From NCBI GenBank assembly GCA_024403615.1, contig JAKSRM010000009.1, forward strand, positions 1-64,000: a stretch of 64,000 nt of DNA. The letters are read 5' to 3'. The notes beneath the pieces are model-generated. The model saw nothing but the letters and a program-made list of their open reading frames with translations, was not told the DNA's origin and made no database searches. Both the position numbers and the translations under genes were made by a program. Below, one piece after another: positions 16,787-27,121 of this stretch. This DNA comes from Lachnospiraceae bacterium (lineage in GTDB: Bacteria > Bacillota > Clostridia > Lachnospirales > Lachnospiraceae). The stretch's first letter is position 1. Each line of letters opens with the position of its first letter.

Positions 16787-17230
16787 TTATTTCGAGCCAG
16801 TACTTCCAAAACCGCCTTCGCCTCGAGCTGTTTCGTTTAATTCCTCTACTTCATTCCATTCTGCAGTAATAAATGGAGCGATTACTAATTGAGCAACTCT
16901 TTCGCCATGCTCAACAACTCTGGCTTCTTTGGAATGATTAAATAAAGAAACCATAATCTCACCACGATAGTCTGCATCTACGACACCTACTTTGTTGGAA
17001 GGAGCTAAGCCTTTTTTCGTTGCTAAACCACTTCTGGCATAAATCAGTCCAGCATAACCAACTGGTATTTCCATCGCAATTCCCGTATGAATTAAAACTG
17101 CTTCTCCTGGTTCAATGGTTACGGCATTCTCCAGACATGCATAAAGGTCTGCTCCCGCAGAAAATTCACTTCCGTAAGTAGGAAGAATTGCTCTTTCATC
17201 CAGTTTTTTTATGTTCATTTTCGTGCTCAT
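16787..17230 (-). CDS. dut: dUTP diphosphatase
   Basis: A trimeric all-beta dUTPase of 147 residues that hydrolyses dUTP to dUMP and keeps uracil out of DNA. The five family motifs are visible, including SAGADLYA, GLIYARSGLATKKGL, GVVDADYRGEIMVSLFN and the C-terminal arm RGEGGFGSTG. GGAGAG stands before the ATG. Its promoter appears to lie inside the carB terminator hairpin just upstream. The GGGtGRT pair follows without an obvious terminator, so dut may head that transcript. Confidence 0.97.
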   Translation of the reverse strand: MSTKMNIKKLDERAILPTYGSEFSAGADLYACLENAVTIEPGEAVLIHTGIAMEIPVGYAGLIYARSGLATKKGLAPSNKVGVVDADYRGEIMVSLFNHSKEARVVEHGERVAQLVIAPFITAEWNEVEELNETARGEGGFGSTGSK

Positions 17231-17251
17231 GTTTTCTCTCCATAAATAAAA

Positions 17252-17295
17252 ATACTTGCGTCTGATATTATACCATCAAACGCAAGTATACTCAA
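17252..17295 (-). terminator. carB terminator overlapping the dut promoter
   Basis: Minus strand, just past the carB stop: a 10-bp stem ATACTTGCGT / ACGCAAGTAT (17289-17280 with 17261-17252) followed by TTTTTATTTAT. The same stretch carries TTGAGT (17295-17290), a 17-base spacer and TATAAT (17272-17267), the latter inside the loop: a good promoter for dut, which starts about 25 bases further on. Confidence 0.7.
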
Positions 17296-17309
17296 ACATG
17301 GAATCAATG

Positions 17310-20300
17310 TCACATATTGTTAATATCTACCAGTCCCGTGTTTCCGGTGGTAAAACGGCTAGCCATAACATCTGCCAAAGCATTCGCTGTATCCAAAGAA
17401 GTGATACATGGAATACCTAACTGCATGGCCTTTCTATGAAGCACCGTATAATCGCCTACGGTTGCATCCTTAACAGCGCCGGTATAGATAATGTAATTCA
17501 GTTTTCCTTGTGCCATTAAATCTGTTATTTCGTTGCTTTCCGTTGCATTGGCAACCGAAACAACAGGAATACCCATTTTCTGAATGGTTGCAGCTGTTCC
17601 GCTAGTTGCATAGATGGAAATCTGTAGATCGTAGAAACGTCCTGCCAAGAAGGCAATCTCTCCATAGTCGTTTTCATCCACGCTAATCAACGCTCCGATT
17701 TTATCTGTGCTATGAATGGATGGAACGGTAAATCCAGCTGCCGTCAGACCTTTAAATAAAGCTTCCGCTCTGGTACGACCAATTCCTAATACTTCACCAG
17801 TTGATTTCATTTCTGGTCCTAAAATCGAGTTGGCATCATTCAGCTTCTCAAAGGAGAATACAGGGACTTTTACTGCAAAGTATGCAGGAGGTTTCACTAA
17901 ACCAGTTTCATAGCCTAAATCCGTCAGTTTTGCGCCTAACATGACCTTAGAAGCAATATCAACCATCGGTACATCGGTTACTTTGCTGATGTAAGGAACC
18001 GTTCTAGAAGCTCTTGGGTTTACTTCAATAACATAAAGTTCTCCTTCGAAAATCAAATACTGGATGTTTACCAAGCCTTTGGTTCCTAGAGCCAATGCTA
18101 ATTTTTCAGAGACGTTGCAGATTTTCTCCTGAGACTCTTCATCCAGATTGTATGGAGGATAAACGGCAATGGAGTCACCACTATGAACGCCTGCACGCTC
18201 GATATGTTCCATAATTCCCGGAATCAGGACATCTTTTCCGTCCGAAATAACATCTACTTCCAATTCGATTCCTGGCATATATTTGTCCACCAATACTGGA
18301 TTCTCAATACCACCAGACAGAATCTTCTTCATATAGCTTTCGGTCTGTTCCTTGGAACGGGAAATAGTCATGTTTTGTCCGCCAATGACATAAGATGGTC
18401 TTAATAGAACCGGATAGCCTAATTCTTCAGCTGCGTTAATGGCTTCTTCCAGAGAATTTACGCCCATACCCTTCGGCCGGGAAATACCGAAATTTTCAAG
18501 GAGGGCATCGAAACGGCTTCTGTCTTCTGCAATATCAATACTTTCTGCAGATGTTCCTAGAATTTGAATTCCTGCATTATCCAAAAATTGGGTAAGCTTA
18601 ATTGCAGTCTGTCCACCAAAAGCTACAACAACGCCAATTGGCTTTTCAATCCGGATAATATTCATAACGGACTCTGGAGTCAAAGGCTCAAAATACAGAC
18701 GGTCCGCTGTATCAAAGTCTGTGGAAACCGTTTCTGGGTTATTATTTACAATGACAACGTCATAACCTAACTTTCTTAAGGTCCATACACAATGAACGGA
18801 ACTATAGTCAAATTCAATTCCCTGGCCAATACGGATTGGACCCGAGCCTAATACCATAATGACTTCTTTTCCGGAACGTGGGAAGGACGTAGCCTCACAC
18901 TCTCCTTCTGCCTGAGAATAGAAGTATGGATTATCCGTTCCAAAAACGGATTCGCAGGTACGAACAATCTGGTAGGAGTAATTCCATCCAGGAAGATTCT
19001 TTTCCCCACTGATTCTGGTAATTGCAGCATCGCAATAACCTAAAAGTTTTCCTTTCCGGTACAACTCCTCTGAATAATTAGCAGCAAGTTCCGCTTCATA
19101 ATCTGCCAGAATTTTAATTTTGTTCAGGAAATACGGATCAATCATGGTAATCCGATAGATTTCCTCAATACTAACGCCTGCTTTGATTGCTTCAAATACA
19201 GTGAATAGACGTTGATCGTCCTGATCTGCCAATCTTTCAATGACACTTCTTCCATCAATTGGCTGAGCATTTAAGGTATCAAATCCAATTTCTGCTCCGC
19301 TGACAGCTTTCATTAAAGCTGCTTCAAAGGTATCCCCGATGGACATTACTTCGCCGGTTGCTTTCATCTGGGTTCCCAGTTTCCGGCTAGCACCTGCAAA
19401 TTTATCAAACGGGAATTTTGGATATTTTACAACAATATAATCCACATCCGGCTCAAATCCCTTAAGGGACACTCCGTTTTTTTCATTCTTTATTTCATCC
19501 AGATTATATCCTAACGCTAATTTCGCTGTGATTTTAGCAATTGGATATCCCGTTGCTTTGGAAGCCAAAGCGGAAGATCTGGAAACACGAGGGTTTACCT
19601 CAATAACCGCATACTCGCTGCCATCTGGTTTTAAAGCAAACTGGCAGTTACATCCACCAATAATTCCAATTGTTGCAACGATATCCAGAGCAGCCTGACG
19701 CAGCATACCAAACTCCCGGTCTGTTAACGTAAGAGCTGGTGCTGCAACAATGGAGTCTCCGGTATGAACACCAACTGGGTCGATATTTTCCATGGAGCAT
19801 ACAGAAACGACATTTCCTACCGCATCTCGCATGGTTTCAAATTCGATTTCTTTCCATCCGGAAATACATTTTTCTACCAAAATCTGGGTAATTGGAGACA
19901 TATCCAGTCCTGCTTGGGCGATAATCTTTAATTCTGCTTCATTTGCCGCAATTCCGCCTCCGGTTCCGCCTAAGGTAAACGCCGGTCGAATAATTACCGG
20001 ATAGCCAATTTCTTCTGCAATTTTCAAAGCAGTATCTAAATCTTCTGCAATATCAGAAGGAACACAAGGCTGACCAATCCGCTCCATGGTATCGCGGAAC
20101 TGCTCCCGGTCTTCTGCCATGTTAATACCGGAAACCGGAGTTCCTAATAACTTCACTCCATATTTTTCCAGAATACCAGCCTTCTCCAGCTGCATGGCAA
20201 TGGTAAGACCCGTTTGGCCACCTAATCCAGCCATTAACCCGTCCGGTCTTTCTTTCTCGATAATTCTGGTAACCGTTTCCATATTCAACGGCTCCAGATA

Positions 20301-20492
20301 AATCTCGTCCGCCAAATTCTTATCGGTCATAATGGTAGCTGGATTGGAATTAACAAGAACTGTATTTATTTTTTCATCCTGTAATACTCTGCAAGCCTGA
20401 GCACCTGCATAATCAAATTCCGCCGCCTGACCAATGACGATTGGGCCGGAACCAATTACAAGAACTTTTTTAATCGTTAAATCTTTTGGCAT
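17310..20492 (-). CDS. carB: Carbamoyl-phosphate synthase large subunit
   Basis: A 1060-residue ATP-grasp enzyme that makes carbamoyl phosphate from bicarbonate, ammonia (supplied by CarA) and two ATP. The two homologous halves both begin with the typical signature: KKVLVIGSGPIVIGQAAEFDYAG near residue 8 and EVIMVLGSGPIRIGQGIEFDYS near 548; ATP-grasp motifs PAFTLGGTGGG and RPSYVIGGQNM follow, and the C-terminal MGS-like allosteric domain is present. It is the last gene of the arginine operon, 12 bases after argF, so it probably serves arginine synthesis. The glutaminase subunit gene carA is not beside it or anywhere in the window. Confidence 0.97.
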   Translation of the reverse strand: MPKDLTIKKVLVIGSGPIVIGQAAEFDYAGAQACRVLQDEKINTVLVNSNPATIMTDKNLADEIYLEPLNMETVTRIIEKERPDGLMAGLGGQTGLTIAMQLEKAGILEKYGVKLLGTPVSGINMAEDREQFRDTMERIGQPCVPSDIAEDLDTALKIAEEIGYPVIIRPAFTLGGTGGGIAANEAELKIIAQAGLDMSPITQILVEKCISGWKEIEFETMRDAVGNVVSVCSMENIDPVGVHTGDSIVAAPALTLTDREFGMLRQAALDIVATIGIIGGCNCQFALKPDGSEYAVIEVNPRVSRSSALASKATGYPIAKITAKLALGYNLDEIKNEKNGVSLKGFEPDVDYIVVKYPKFPFDKFAGASRKLGTQMKATGEVMSIGDTFEAALMKAVSGAEIGFDTLNAQPIDGRSVIERLADQDDQRLFTVFEAIKAGVSIEEIYRITMIDPYFLNKIKILADYEAELAANYSEELYRKGKLLGYCDAAITRISGEKNLPGWNYSYQIVRTCESVFGTDNPYFYSQAEGECEATSFPRSGKEVIMVLGSGPIRIGQGIEFDYSSVHCVWTLRKLGYDVVIVNNNPETVSTDFDTADRLYFEPLTPESVMNIIRIEKPIGVVVAFGGQTAIKLTQFLDNAGIQILGTSAESIDIAEDRSRFDALLENFGISRPKGMGVNSLEEAINAAEELGYPVLLRPSYVIGGQNMTISRSKEQTESYMKKILSGGIENPVLVDKYMPGIELEVDVISDGKDVLIPGIMEHIERAGVHSGDSIAVYPPYNLDEESQEKICNVSEKLALALGTKGLVNIQYLIFEGELYVIEVNPRASRTVPYISKVTDVPMVDIASKVMLGAKLTDLGYETGLVKPPAYFAVKVPVFSFEKLNDANSILGPEMKSTGEVLGIGRTRAEALFKGLTAAGFTVPSIHSTDKIGALISVDENDYGEIAFLAGRFYDLQISIYATSGTAATIQKMGIPVVSVANATESNEITDLMAQGKLNYIIYTGAVKDATVGDYTVLHRKAMQLGIPCITSLDTANALADVMASRFTTGNTGLVDINNM

Positions 20493-20504
20493 CTTTTTCT
20501 CCCG

Positions 20505-21488
20505 TCAGATTGTGGCAGCCATAACTGCTTTGATGGTATGCATACGGTTCTCTGCTTCATCAAAAACAATAGAACGGTCGCTTTCAAATACTTCGTCCGT
20601 TACTTCCATACAATCCAAGCCGAATTTATCTTTTATTTTTAATCCAATGGTGGTTCCCAAATCATGGAATGCTGGCAGACAATGCATAAATCTGCACTGT
20701 TCTCCTGCGTTGTCCATTAATTCTATGGTTACCCGGTAAGGGGTCAGATCATTGATACGCTCTTCCCATACTTCATCTGGTTCGCCCATGGATACCCATA
20801 CATCGGTATAAATAACGTCTGCACCTTTCGTTGCTACCATTGGATCCGATTCCAGAGTAATCGTAGCACCAGTTTCAGCCGCAATTGCCTTACATTCATC
20901 AACCAACTCTTTATTTGGAAAATACTTTTCTGGTGCACAAGCGGTGAAATTCATACCCATTTTTGCGCAGCCAACCATCAAGGAATTTCCCATGTTATAA
21001 CGGGCATCTCCCATATAAACTAATTTTTTGCCTTTTAAGGAACCAAAATGTTCAATGATAGTCATAAAATCTGCCAGAATCTGAGTTGGATGGAATTCGT
21101 TGGTTAGTCCATTCCATACCGGAACTCCTGCATATTTCGCCAAGGTTTCTACGATTTCCTGTCCATAGCCACGGTACTCGATACCATCAAACATCCTTCC
21201 TAATACTCTAGCAGTATCCGCGATGCTCTCTTTCTTACCAATCTGAGAACCTGTAGGATCCAGATAAACCGGATGCATGCCCAAATCTGCAGCTGCTACT
21301 TCAAAAGAGCAACGAGTTCTGGTGCTGGTCTTTTCAAAAATCAAAGCTACATTCTTTCCCTCAAAGTTTTTATGAAGAACGCCGGCTTTCTTTTTCTCCT
21401 TAAAGTCTGCTGCCAGATTTAAAAGATACTCGATTTCTTCCGGTGTAAAATCCAATAATTTTAAAAAGCTTCTTCCTTTCAGATCCAT
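20505..21488 (-). CDS. argF: Ornithine carbamoyltransferase
   Basis: Joins ornithine and carbamoyl phosphate to citrulline. The 327-residue protein has the carbamoyl-phosphate loop [15 protein letters not shown], the ornithine-side [12 protein letters not shown], and the catalytic [10 protein letters not shown] longer reading frame begins at 21509 inside argD, but ATG at 21488 has AAGGAG at the right distance and gives the usual start [14 protein letters not shown]. It lies 10 bases after argD and 12 before carB, which makes its second substrate. Confidence 0.96.
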   Translation of the reverse strand: MDLKGRSFLKLLDFTPEEIEYLLNLAADFKEKKKAGVLHKNFEGKNVALIFEKTSTRTRCSFEVAAADLGMHPVYLDPTGSQIGKKESIADTARVLGRMFDGIEYRGYGQEIVETLAKYAGVPVWNGLTNEFHPTQILADFMTIIEHFGSLKGKKLVYMGDARYNMGNSLMVGCAKMGMNFTACAPEKYFPNKELVDECKAIAAETGATITLESDPMVATKGADVIYTDVWVSMGEPDEVWEERINDLTPYRVTIELMDNAGEQCRFMHCLPAFHDLGTTIGLKIKDKFGLDCMEVTDEVFESDRSIVFDEAENRMHTIKAVMAATI

Positions 21489-21498
21489 ATCTTCTCCT

Positions 21499-22662
21499 TT
21501 ATTCTGCACAAACTTCTTTGATGACGGCTACTGCTTTTTTCAAAACATCCATTGGAATGTTTAATGCAGGAAGCAGTCTTACTTTATCTTTTGCGGAAAG
21601 GCAGATAACTCCTTTTTCCATACATTTGCTTAATACTTCAGAAACAGGCTTTTCGGTCTTAATTCCGATCATCAGGCCCAAACCAGTAACGGATTCTATG
21701 CCTTTTGCGCCTTCCATCTCTGCAAAGACATAAGCACTTTTTTCTTTTACTTCTGCCATAAGAGCATCATCCAAACGATTTACAATACTTAAGGCCCCCG
21801 CACTGGCCACCGGATTTCCTCCAAAAGTAGAGCCATGATCACTTGGGCCCAAAACGTTCTGAACCTTTTCGCTCATTAAGCAAGCGCCAATCGGGAGACC
21901 ACCGCCTAAACCTTTTGCAGTAGATACAACATCTGGTTTCAGGCCGAAATTCATATAAGAATACAAAGCACCTGTTCTTCCATTTCCTGTCTGTACTTCG
22001 TCTACCATCATGATGATATTCTTTTCTTCACAGATATCAGCAATGGTTTGGATGAATTCTGCGGTCAGAGGCACAACGCCGCCTTCTCCCTGAATACATT
22101 CAAAAAGAATGCCTGCCACTTTTTCTTCTTCGCATACCTTTTTCAGCATTTCCACATTTCCAGCTTCTACATACGCAAAGCCTGGTGTTAACGGCTGAAA
22201 ATACTTATGGAACACTTCCTGACCCGTTGCAGCCAGGGTGGTTAAGGTTCTTCCATGAAAACTATTTACTAAGGTAACGATTACGTTATATTCTTCACCT
22301 TTATTTTCTGCTGCCCATTTTCTGGCAACCTTAATGGCACATTCATTTGCTTCCGCGCCGGAGTTTCCAAAGAATACTTTTTTCATACCGGTCTTTTCAC
22401 AAAGAGCTTCGGCCAGACGTGCACAAGGCTCTGTATAATACAGGTTGGAAGTATGCTGAACTTTATCCAGCTGATCCTTTACTGCATCGGTCCACGTATC
22501 ATCATTAATACCAAAAGCCGTAACGCCAATTCCTGAACCCAAATCAATATATTCTTTTCCGTTTACGTCCTTTAATACGCTTCCTTTACCAGATACCAGT
22601 TCCAGTGGGAAACGGCTGTAAGTACCAGCAACGTATTTATCGTCTAAATCTTTAATGTACAT
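21499..22662 (-). CDS. argD: Acetylornithine aminotransferase
   Basis: A class-III PLP aminotransferase of 387 residues converting N-acetylglutamate semialdehyde to N-acetylornithine. Motifs: [18 protein letters not shown] (phosphate-binding), [14 protein letters not shown] (cofactor Asp) and [14 protein letters not shown] with the PLP Lys. Its start directly abuts the argB stop, indicating tight operon coupling. Confidence 0.96.
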   Translation of the reverse strand: MYIKDLDDKYVAGTYSRFPLELVSGKGSVLKDVNGKEYIDLGSGIGVTAFGINDDTWTDAVKDQLDKVQHTSNLYYTEPCARLAEALCEKTGMKKVFFGNSGAEANECAIKVARKWAAENKGEEYNVIVTLVNSFHGRTLTTLAATGQEVFHKYFQPLTPGFAYVEAGNVEMLKKVCEEEKVAGILFECIQGEGGVVPLTAEFIQTIADICEEKNIIMMVDEVQTGNGRTGALYSYMNFGLKPDVVSTAKGLGGGLPIGACLMSEKVQNVLGPSDHGSTFGGNPVASAGALSIVNRLDDALMAEVKEKSAYVFAEMEGAKGIESVTGLGLMIGIKTEKPVSEVLSKCMEKGVICLSAKDKVRLLPALNIPMDVLKKAVAVIKEVCAE

Positions 22663-23526
22663 TTACTTTTCCCCCTTTACCATGGTTCCAGCGCCTTCAT
22701 TAGTCAGCAGTTCCATCAGAATAGAATGAGGAACTCGTCCGTCCATAATAATGACATTTTTAACGCCGGCATCAATGGCATCGATGCAACAGTTGATTTT
22801 TGGAATCATGCCTCCAGAGATTGTTCCATCTGCTAAGAGAGCTTTCGCATCATCTGTGGTGATTTCCGGAATCAGGGAATCTGGATCGTTCATGTCTTTT
22901 AACAGACCTGCCACATCGGTCATCATAATCAGTCGTTCTGCCTCTAAGGCTCCGGCAATGCAAGCGGCTGCGGTGTCTCCGTTAATGTTGTAAGCATTAC
23001 CTTCTTTATCACATCCTAAGGTAGAAATAACCGGAATATAGCCTTTCTCCAAAAGACCGGTTACCGCGTCAATATTAATGTTGGTAATATCGCCAACAAA
23101 GCCCAGTTTTTCATTCTTTGGAGCGGCTTCAATTAAACGGTCATCCATACCGGAAAGTCCAATGGCTCTTCCACCATTCATTTCCAGAAGATTCACCAGA
23201 GTTTTGTTGATTTTTCCAGCCAATACCATCTGGACAATATCTACGGTTTCTTTATCCGTTACACGAAGGCCGTCCACAAATTCCGCTTTCTTTCCCAGTT
23301 TTTCCATTAATTCGGTAATCTCCGGTCCGCCGCCATGGATTAAAACGACTTTAACGCCAATAAGCCACAGAAGAACGATGTCTTCCATGACTTGTTGTTT
23401 AATCTGCTCGTTGATCATGGCATTTCCGCCATATTTAATAACTACGGTTTTGCCATTATATTTCTTAATGTGCGGAAGGGCCTGAGTCAGCACTTCTGCT
23501 CGTTCTGCATTGGAAAAATTACTCAT
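22663..23526 (-). CDS. argB: Acetylglutamate kinase
   Basis: An amino-acid-kinase-fold enzyme (287 residues) phosphorylating N-acetylglutamate. Motifs are VVIKYGGNAM near the start, VLIHGGGPEI, and the C-terminal ISGGMIPKINCCIDAIDAGV. It has the N-terminal helix (SNFSNAERAEVLTQALPHIKKY) that in many family members mediates hexamer formation and arginine feedback inhibition. An upstream in-frame ATG at 23541 overlaps the argJ stop and coincides with the ribosome binding site; ATG at 23526, eight bases after GGAGG, is preferred. Confidence 0.96.
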   Translation of the reverse strand: MSNFSNAERAEVLTQALPHIKKYNGKTVVIKYGGNAMINEQIKQQVMEDIVLLWLIGVKVVLIHGGGPEITELMEKLGKKAEFVDGLRVTDKETVDIVQMVLAGKINKTLVNLLEMNGGRAIGLSGMDDRLIEAAPKNEKLGFVGDITNINIDAVTGLLEKGYIPVISTLGCDKEGNAYNINGDTAAACIAGALEAERLIMMTDVAGLLKDMNDPDSLIPEITTDDAKALLADGTISGGMIPKINCCIDAIDAGVKNVIIMDGRVPHSILMELLTNEGAGTMVKGEK

Positions 23527-23540
23527 GTTTTTATCCTCCA

Positions 23541-24755
23541 TCAGGTTCGGTAATCGCCATTGATCTTTACATAATCATAGGTAAGGTCACATCCCCAAGC
23601 CTTCGCCTCACACTCTCCGTCATTCAAACCAATTATGATATCTATTTCTTTTTCTGATAAAATCTCTTTTGCTTTTTCTTCTGAGAAATCAACACCTGCT
23701 CCATTCTTGCAGACTAAAATTTCTCCTGCATTGCTTTGAAACGCTACGTCAATTTTATTGACATCCACATCGGCTCCGCTGTAACCGATGGCACATAATA
23801 CACGGCCCCAGTTTGCATCCTCTCCAAACATTGCTGCCTTCAGAAGACTGGAAGAAATAACGCTCTTTGCAACAGTTTTTGCCGTATCCAGATCTTTCGA
23901 GCCACTTACCTGACACTCTAAAAGCTTGGTCGCACCTTCTCCGTCACCTGCAATCATTCTGCACAGATAAACGTTAACGGTGTTCAACGCTTCCATAAAT
24001 ACTGCGAAGTCGTCACCTTCCGAATCAATGATTGGATTTTCTGCCAAGCCATTTGCCAGAACTACAACCATATCGTTGGTAGAAGTATCACCATCGACGC
24101 TAATCATATTAAAGGTATTACGGATATCGTTTTTCAAGGCTTTATTCAGCAGTTCCGGAGAAACTGCAGCATCGGTAGTAATAAATACCAGCATGGTAGC
24201 CATGTTTGGATTGATCATACCGCTGCCCTTTGCCATACCGCCCATACGGCAGGTTTTTCCGCCAATTTCAAATTCTACCGCTACTTGTTTCGGTACTGTG
24301 TCAGTGGTCATAATACCTTCTTCTGCGAAAAGTCCACCTTCTACAGAAAGGCCGCTAACTAACTCGTCAATGCCAGCCGCGATTGGATCCAGGCTTAATT
24401 TCTGTCCAATAACGCCAGTAGAACCTACTACTACGTCCTCTGGTTTGATTCCAAGTTTATCGGCTGCTAACTGGCACATTCCCTCTGCGATTTCAATACC
24501 GTTGTCATTGCAGGTATTGGCATTTCCACTGTTTACAATAACAGCCTGGGCGTAGCCATTGGCAATATGCTCTTTTGTAACCTGAAGAGGAGCACCTTTT
24601 ACTAAGTTGGTCGTATAAACTGCAGCAGCTGCTGCTGGAACCTGACTGTAAACTAAAGACAGATCTCTTTTACTTTTATTTTTCCGGATACCGCAATTGA
24701 TTCCATTGGCGGTAAATCCTTTTGCGCTACAAACATCGCCTTCAATTATTTTCAT
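23541..24755 (-). CDS. argJ: Bifunctional glutamate N-acetyltransferase / ornithine acetyltransferase
   Basis: A 404-residue ArgJ, which recycles the acetyl group from acetylornithine to glutamate and so makes the pathway cyclic. The self-cleavage site is visible in KGSGMINPNMATMLVFITTD, where the precursor splits before the Thr into two chains. No argA or argE is present, consistent with the cyclic route. Whether it also uses acetyl-CoA (bifunctional) cannot be told from sequence alone. It lies between argC and argB with short gaps of about 14 bases. Confidence 0.96.
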   Translation of the reverse strand: MKIIEGDVCSAKGFTANGINCGIRKNKSKRDLSLVYSQVPAAAAAVYTTNLVKGAPLQVTKEHIANGYAQAVIVNSGNANTCNDNGIEIAEGMCQLAADKLGIKPEDVVVGSTGVIGQKLSLDPIAAGIDELVSGLSVEGGLFAEEGIMTTDTVPKQVAVEFEIGGKTCRMGGMAKGSGMINPNMATMLVFITTDAAVSPELLNKALKNDIRNTFNMISVDGDTSTNDMVVVLANGLAENPIIDSEGDDFAVFMEALNTVNVYLCRMIAGDGEGATKLLECQVSGSKDLDTAKTVAKSVISSSLLKAAMFGEDANWGRVLCAIGYSGADVDVNKIDVAFQSNAGEILVCKNGAGVDFSEEKAKEILSEKEIDIIIGLNDGECEAKAWGCDLTYDYVKINGDYRT

Positions 24756-24769
24756 TCTATGATTCTCCG

Positions 24770-25693
24770 TTATTTCATAATAGTAAGGCCTGTGCCTTCA
24801 TCGATTCCCAGGACAATATTCATATTCTGAATTGCTGCTCCGGAAGCACCTTTTCCAAGGTTGTCAAATCTGGAAACTAACAATACTCGGTCATTATTTC
24901 CCTGAACCGAAATTTCCATATCGTCTCTTCCCGCAAAAGCTGCGGCGGACATATAACCGTTTTCATCTGCGTTCTCGTTAAAAAATACATTTCCCTGGCT
25001 ATAATACTCTTTATATACGGCCTTAATGGCGTCTATATCGCAATGAAAGAGCGGGACCGTAACTTCCATACCTGCATAAAAGTCAGCGACGATTGGGCAG
25101 AATACGGGGCTATTCTCCAGTCCACAGATTTTCTTCATTTCCGGAAGATGCTTATGACTCTGGCTAATTCCATATTGTCTAGGACCATCCAAAAGCGGAT
25201 TTCTTCCCTCGGATTCATACTCTGCAATCATTTTCTTTCCGCCGCCAGAATATCCCGTCAAAGAGAAGCAGGAAAGATAAGCTTCTTTTGGAATAATCTT
25301 AGCCTCTACTAAAGGAGCTACCAGAGAAATAAAACCGCTGGCATGACATCCTGGGTTCGCAATCAGTTGGGAATTTTTGATTTTTTTCCTTAAGCCCGTC
25401 AGCTCTGGAAAACCATAAGCCCAGGCATCATTTACCCGATGGGCTGTGGAAGTATCAATGATTACAGTATGATCGTTATCTTTATTTACAAAAGATGCAG
25501 CCTCTATGGCCGCATCGTCCGGCAGACAAAGGAAAACCATGTCTGCCGCGTTAATCATATCCTTTCTTGCTCCATTGTCTTTCCGGAGTTCCTCGGATAT
25601 TTTTAACAGTTCAATGTCTTCCCTGTCTGACAATCTTTCATTAATACGGAGGCCGGTAGTACCGGCACTTCCGTCAATAAATACTTTTACCAT
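24770..25693 (-). CDS. argC: N-acetyl-gamma-glutamyl-phosphate reductase, short (type 2) form
   Basis: An NADPH-dependent reductase of 307 residues, the shorter type-2 ArgC. The N-terminal Rossmann motif is FIDGSAGTTGLRI, and the catalytic Cys lies in LIANPGCHASGFI; SLTGYSGGGKKMI is the substrate loop. Low-GC Gram-positives often carry the longer type 1 (about 345 residues), so the short form is worth noting. It lies 8 bases after argG and 14 before argJ. Confidence 0.95.
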   Translation of the reverse strand: MVKVFIDGSAGTTGLRINERLSDREDIELLKISEELRKDNGARKDMINAADMVFLCLPDDAAIEAASFVNKDNDHTVIIDTSTAHRVNDAWAYGFPELTGLRKKIKNSQLIANPGCHASGFISLVAPLVEAKIIPKEAYLSCFSLTGYSGGGKKMIAEYESEGRNPLLDGPRQYGISQSHKHLPEMKKICGLENSPVFCPIVADFYAGMEVTVPLFHCDIDAIKAVYKEYYSQGNVFFNENADENGYMSAAAFAGRDDMEISVQGNNDRVLLVSRFDNLGKGASGAAIQNMNIVLGIDEGTGLTIMK

Positions 25694-25701
25694 TTTTATC
25701 C

Positions 25702-26928
25702 TTACTTGTTGTTCTTTGCTTCTACTTTTGCCTGAACGGAAATTGGAAGTCCGAAGAGGTTGATAAATCCTGCAGAGTCTGCCTGATTATATACGTTGTC
25801 TTCACCAAAGGTTGCTAATTCTTCGGAGTACAGAGCCCAATCCGACCATACGCCGGCTTTAATGATGTTGCCTTTGTATAATTTCAGTTTTACTTTACCT
25901 GTTACATGCTGCTGTGTAGATTCTACAAATGCAGAAAGGGCTTCTCTTAATGGTGTGAACCACTGTCCGTTGTAAACCAGATCAGCAAAGGTTAAAGCCA
26001 GTTCCTGTTTTTTATGAGCAGTCATCTTATCCAGAGTCAGAGTCTCTAAGTAGTTATGTGCGAAGTAAAGAATAGCTCCGCCAGGAGTTTCATATACGCC
26101 TCTGCACTTCATACCAACCAGACGGTTCTCAATAATATCCAGAAGACCGATACCATTCTTTCCACCTAAATCATTCAGGGCAAGAATAATGTCTTTTGCA
26201 CTCATCTTCTGATCGTTTAAAGCTACTGGAACACCTTTTTCAAAGTCCATAGTAATGTAGGTAGGCTCATCTGGAGCATCCATAGGAGAAACACCCATCT
26301 CTAGGAAGCCTGGTTTTTCATATAATGGCTCGTTTCCTGCATCTTCCAGGTCTAAACCTTCATGAGAAAGATGCCACATGTTTTTATCTTTGGAATAGTT
26401 TGTTTCACGGGTTATTTTAAGAGGAATATTATGGGCTTCTGCATAGTCGATTTCTTCTTCACGAGATTTAATGTTCCACTCACGCCATGGAGCGATGATT
26501 GGCATATCTGGTGCAAAACGTTTAATTGCAAGTTCAAAACGAACCTGATCATTTCCTTTACCTGTGCAGCCATGAGCAATGGCATCTGCACCTTCTTTCA
26601 GGGCGATTTCTGCAAGTCTCTTACCAATTACAGGACGTGCGAAGGATGTACCTAACATGTACTCTTCATATAAAGCGCCAGCCTGAACGGTTGGAATAAT
26701 GAAATCATCTACAAATTCATCAGTCAGATCTTCAATATAAAGTTTGGAAGCACCAGTCTTTAATGCTTTTTCTTCCAGACCTTCCAGCTCGTCTGCCTGG
26801 CCAACATTTCCAGAAACAGCGATTACTTCACAGTTATTGTAGTTTTCTTTTAACCAAGGGATAATGATCGATGTATCAAGACCTCCTGAATATGCTAAAA
26901 CGACTTTTTTGATTTTACTTTTATCCAT
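25702..26928 (-). CDS. argG: Argininosuccinate synthase
   Basis: Ligates citrulline and aspartate with ATP. At 408 residues it is full length; the ATP-pyrophosphatase P-loop [27 protein letters not shown], and the C-terminal [14 protein letters not shown] are visible. An upstream GTG/ATG-type start is possible at 26952, but ATG at 26928 follows GGAGG with normal spacing and gives the usual N-terminus. It is the first gene of the operon, behind a strong promoter with three repeated TTATGCA boxes. Argininosuccinate lyase (argH), its usual partner, is not in the window. Confidence 0.97.
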   Translation of the reverse strand: MDKSKIKKVVLAYSGGLDTSIIIPWLKENYNNCEVIAVSGNVGQADELEGLEEKALKTGASKLYIEDLTDEFVDDFIIPTVQAGALYEEYMLGTSFARPVIGKRLAEIALKEGADAIAHGCTGKGNDQVRFELAIKRFAPDMPIIAPWREWNIKSREEEIDYAEAHNIPLKITRETNYSKDKNMWHLSHEGLDLEDAGNEPLYEKPGFLEMGVSPMDAPDEPTYITMDFEKGVPVALNDQKMSAKDIILALNDLGGKNGIGLLDIIENRLVGMKCRGVYETPGGAILYFAHNYLETLTLDKMTAHKKQELALTFADLVYNGQWFTPLREALSAFVESTQQHVTGKVKLKLYKGNIIKAGVWSDWALYSEELATFGEDNVYNQADSAGFINLFGLPISVQAKVEAKNNK

Positions 26929-26970
26929 TGCTATTCCTCCATTTTTTCGCAATTAATCTGTTGTTGTGCA

Positions 26971-27072
26971 TTATTACCCTTTTTACCCCGTTTGTCAACC
27001 ATTTTATGCATCATATTCGCATTTTAGTCATATTTTATGCAAAATATTCATTCAGAACTAACAAATTATGCA
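26971..27072 (-). promoter_or_regulatory. arg operon promoter with three 31-bp-phased TTATGCA boxes
   Basis: Minus strand: -35 TTGACA (26998-26993), 16-base spacer, -10 TAATAA (26976-26971). Upstream, TTATGCA occurs three times on the plus strand at 27004-27010, 27035-27041 and 27066-27072, start-to-start exactly 31 bp; each is followed by an ATA-rich half-site (TCATATTCGCA, AAATATTCA, AAATAACG). These half-sites resemble ArgR boxes (TGMATAWWWATKCA) with a one-base shift. Regulator assignment is inference. Confidence 0.6.
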
Positions 27073-27091
27073 AAATAACGATGTTTGAAAC

Positions 27092-27121
27092 AAAAAAGCC
27101 ATTGGGAGAACCCAATGGCTT
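27092..27121 (-). terminator. Terminator of the RsbU-like gene
   Basis: Minus strand, 30 bases after the stop: AAGCCATTGGG-TTCT-CCCAATGGCTT, an 11-bp perfect stem, followed by TTTTTTG. It insulates the arg promoter just downstream. Confidence 0.92.
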
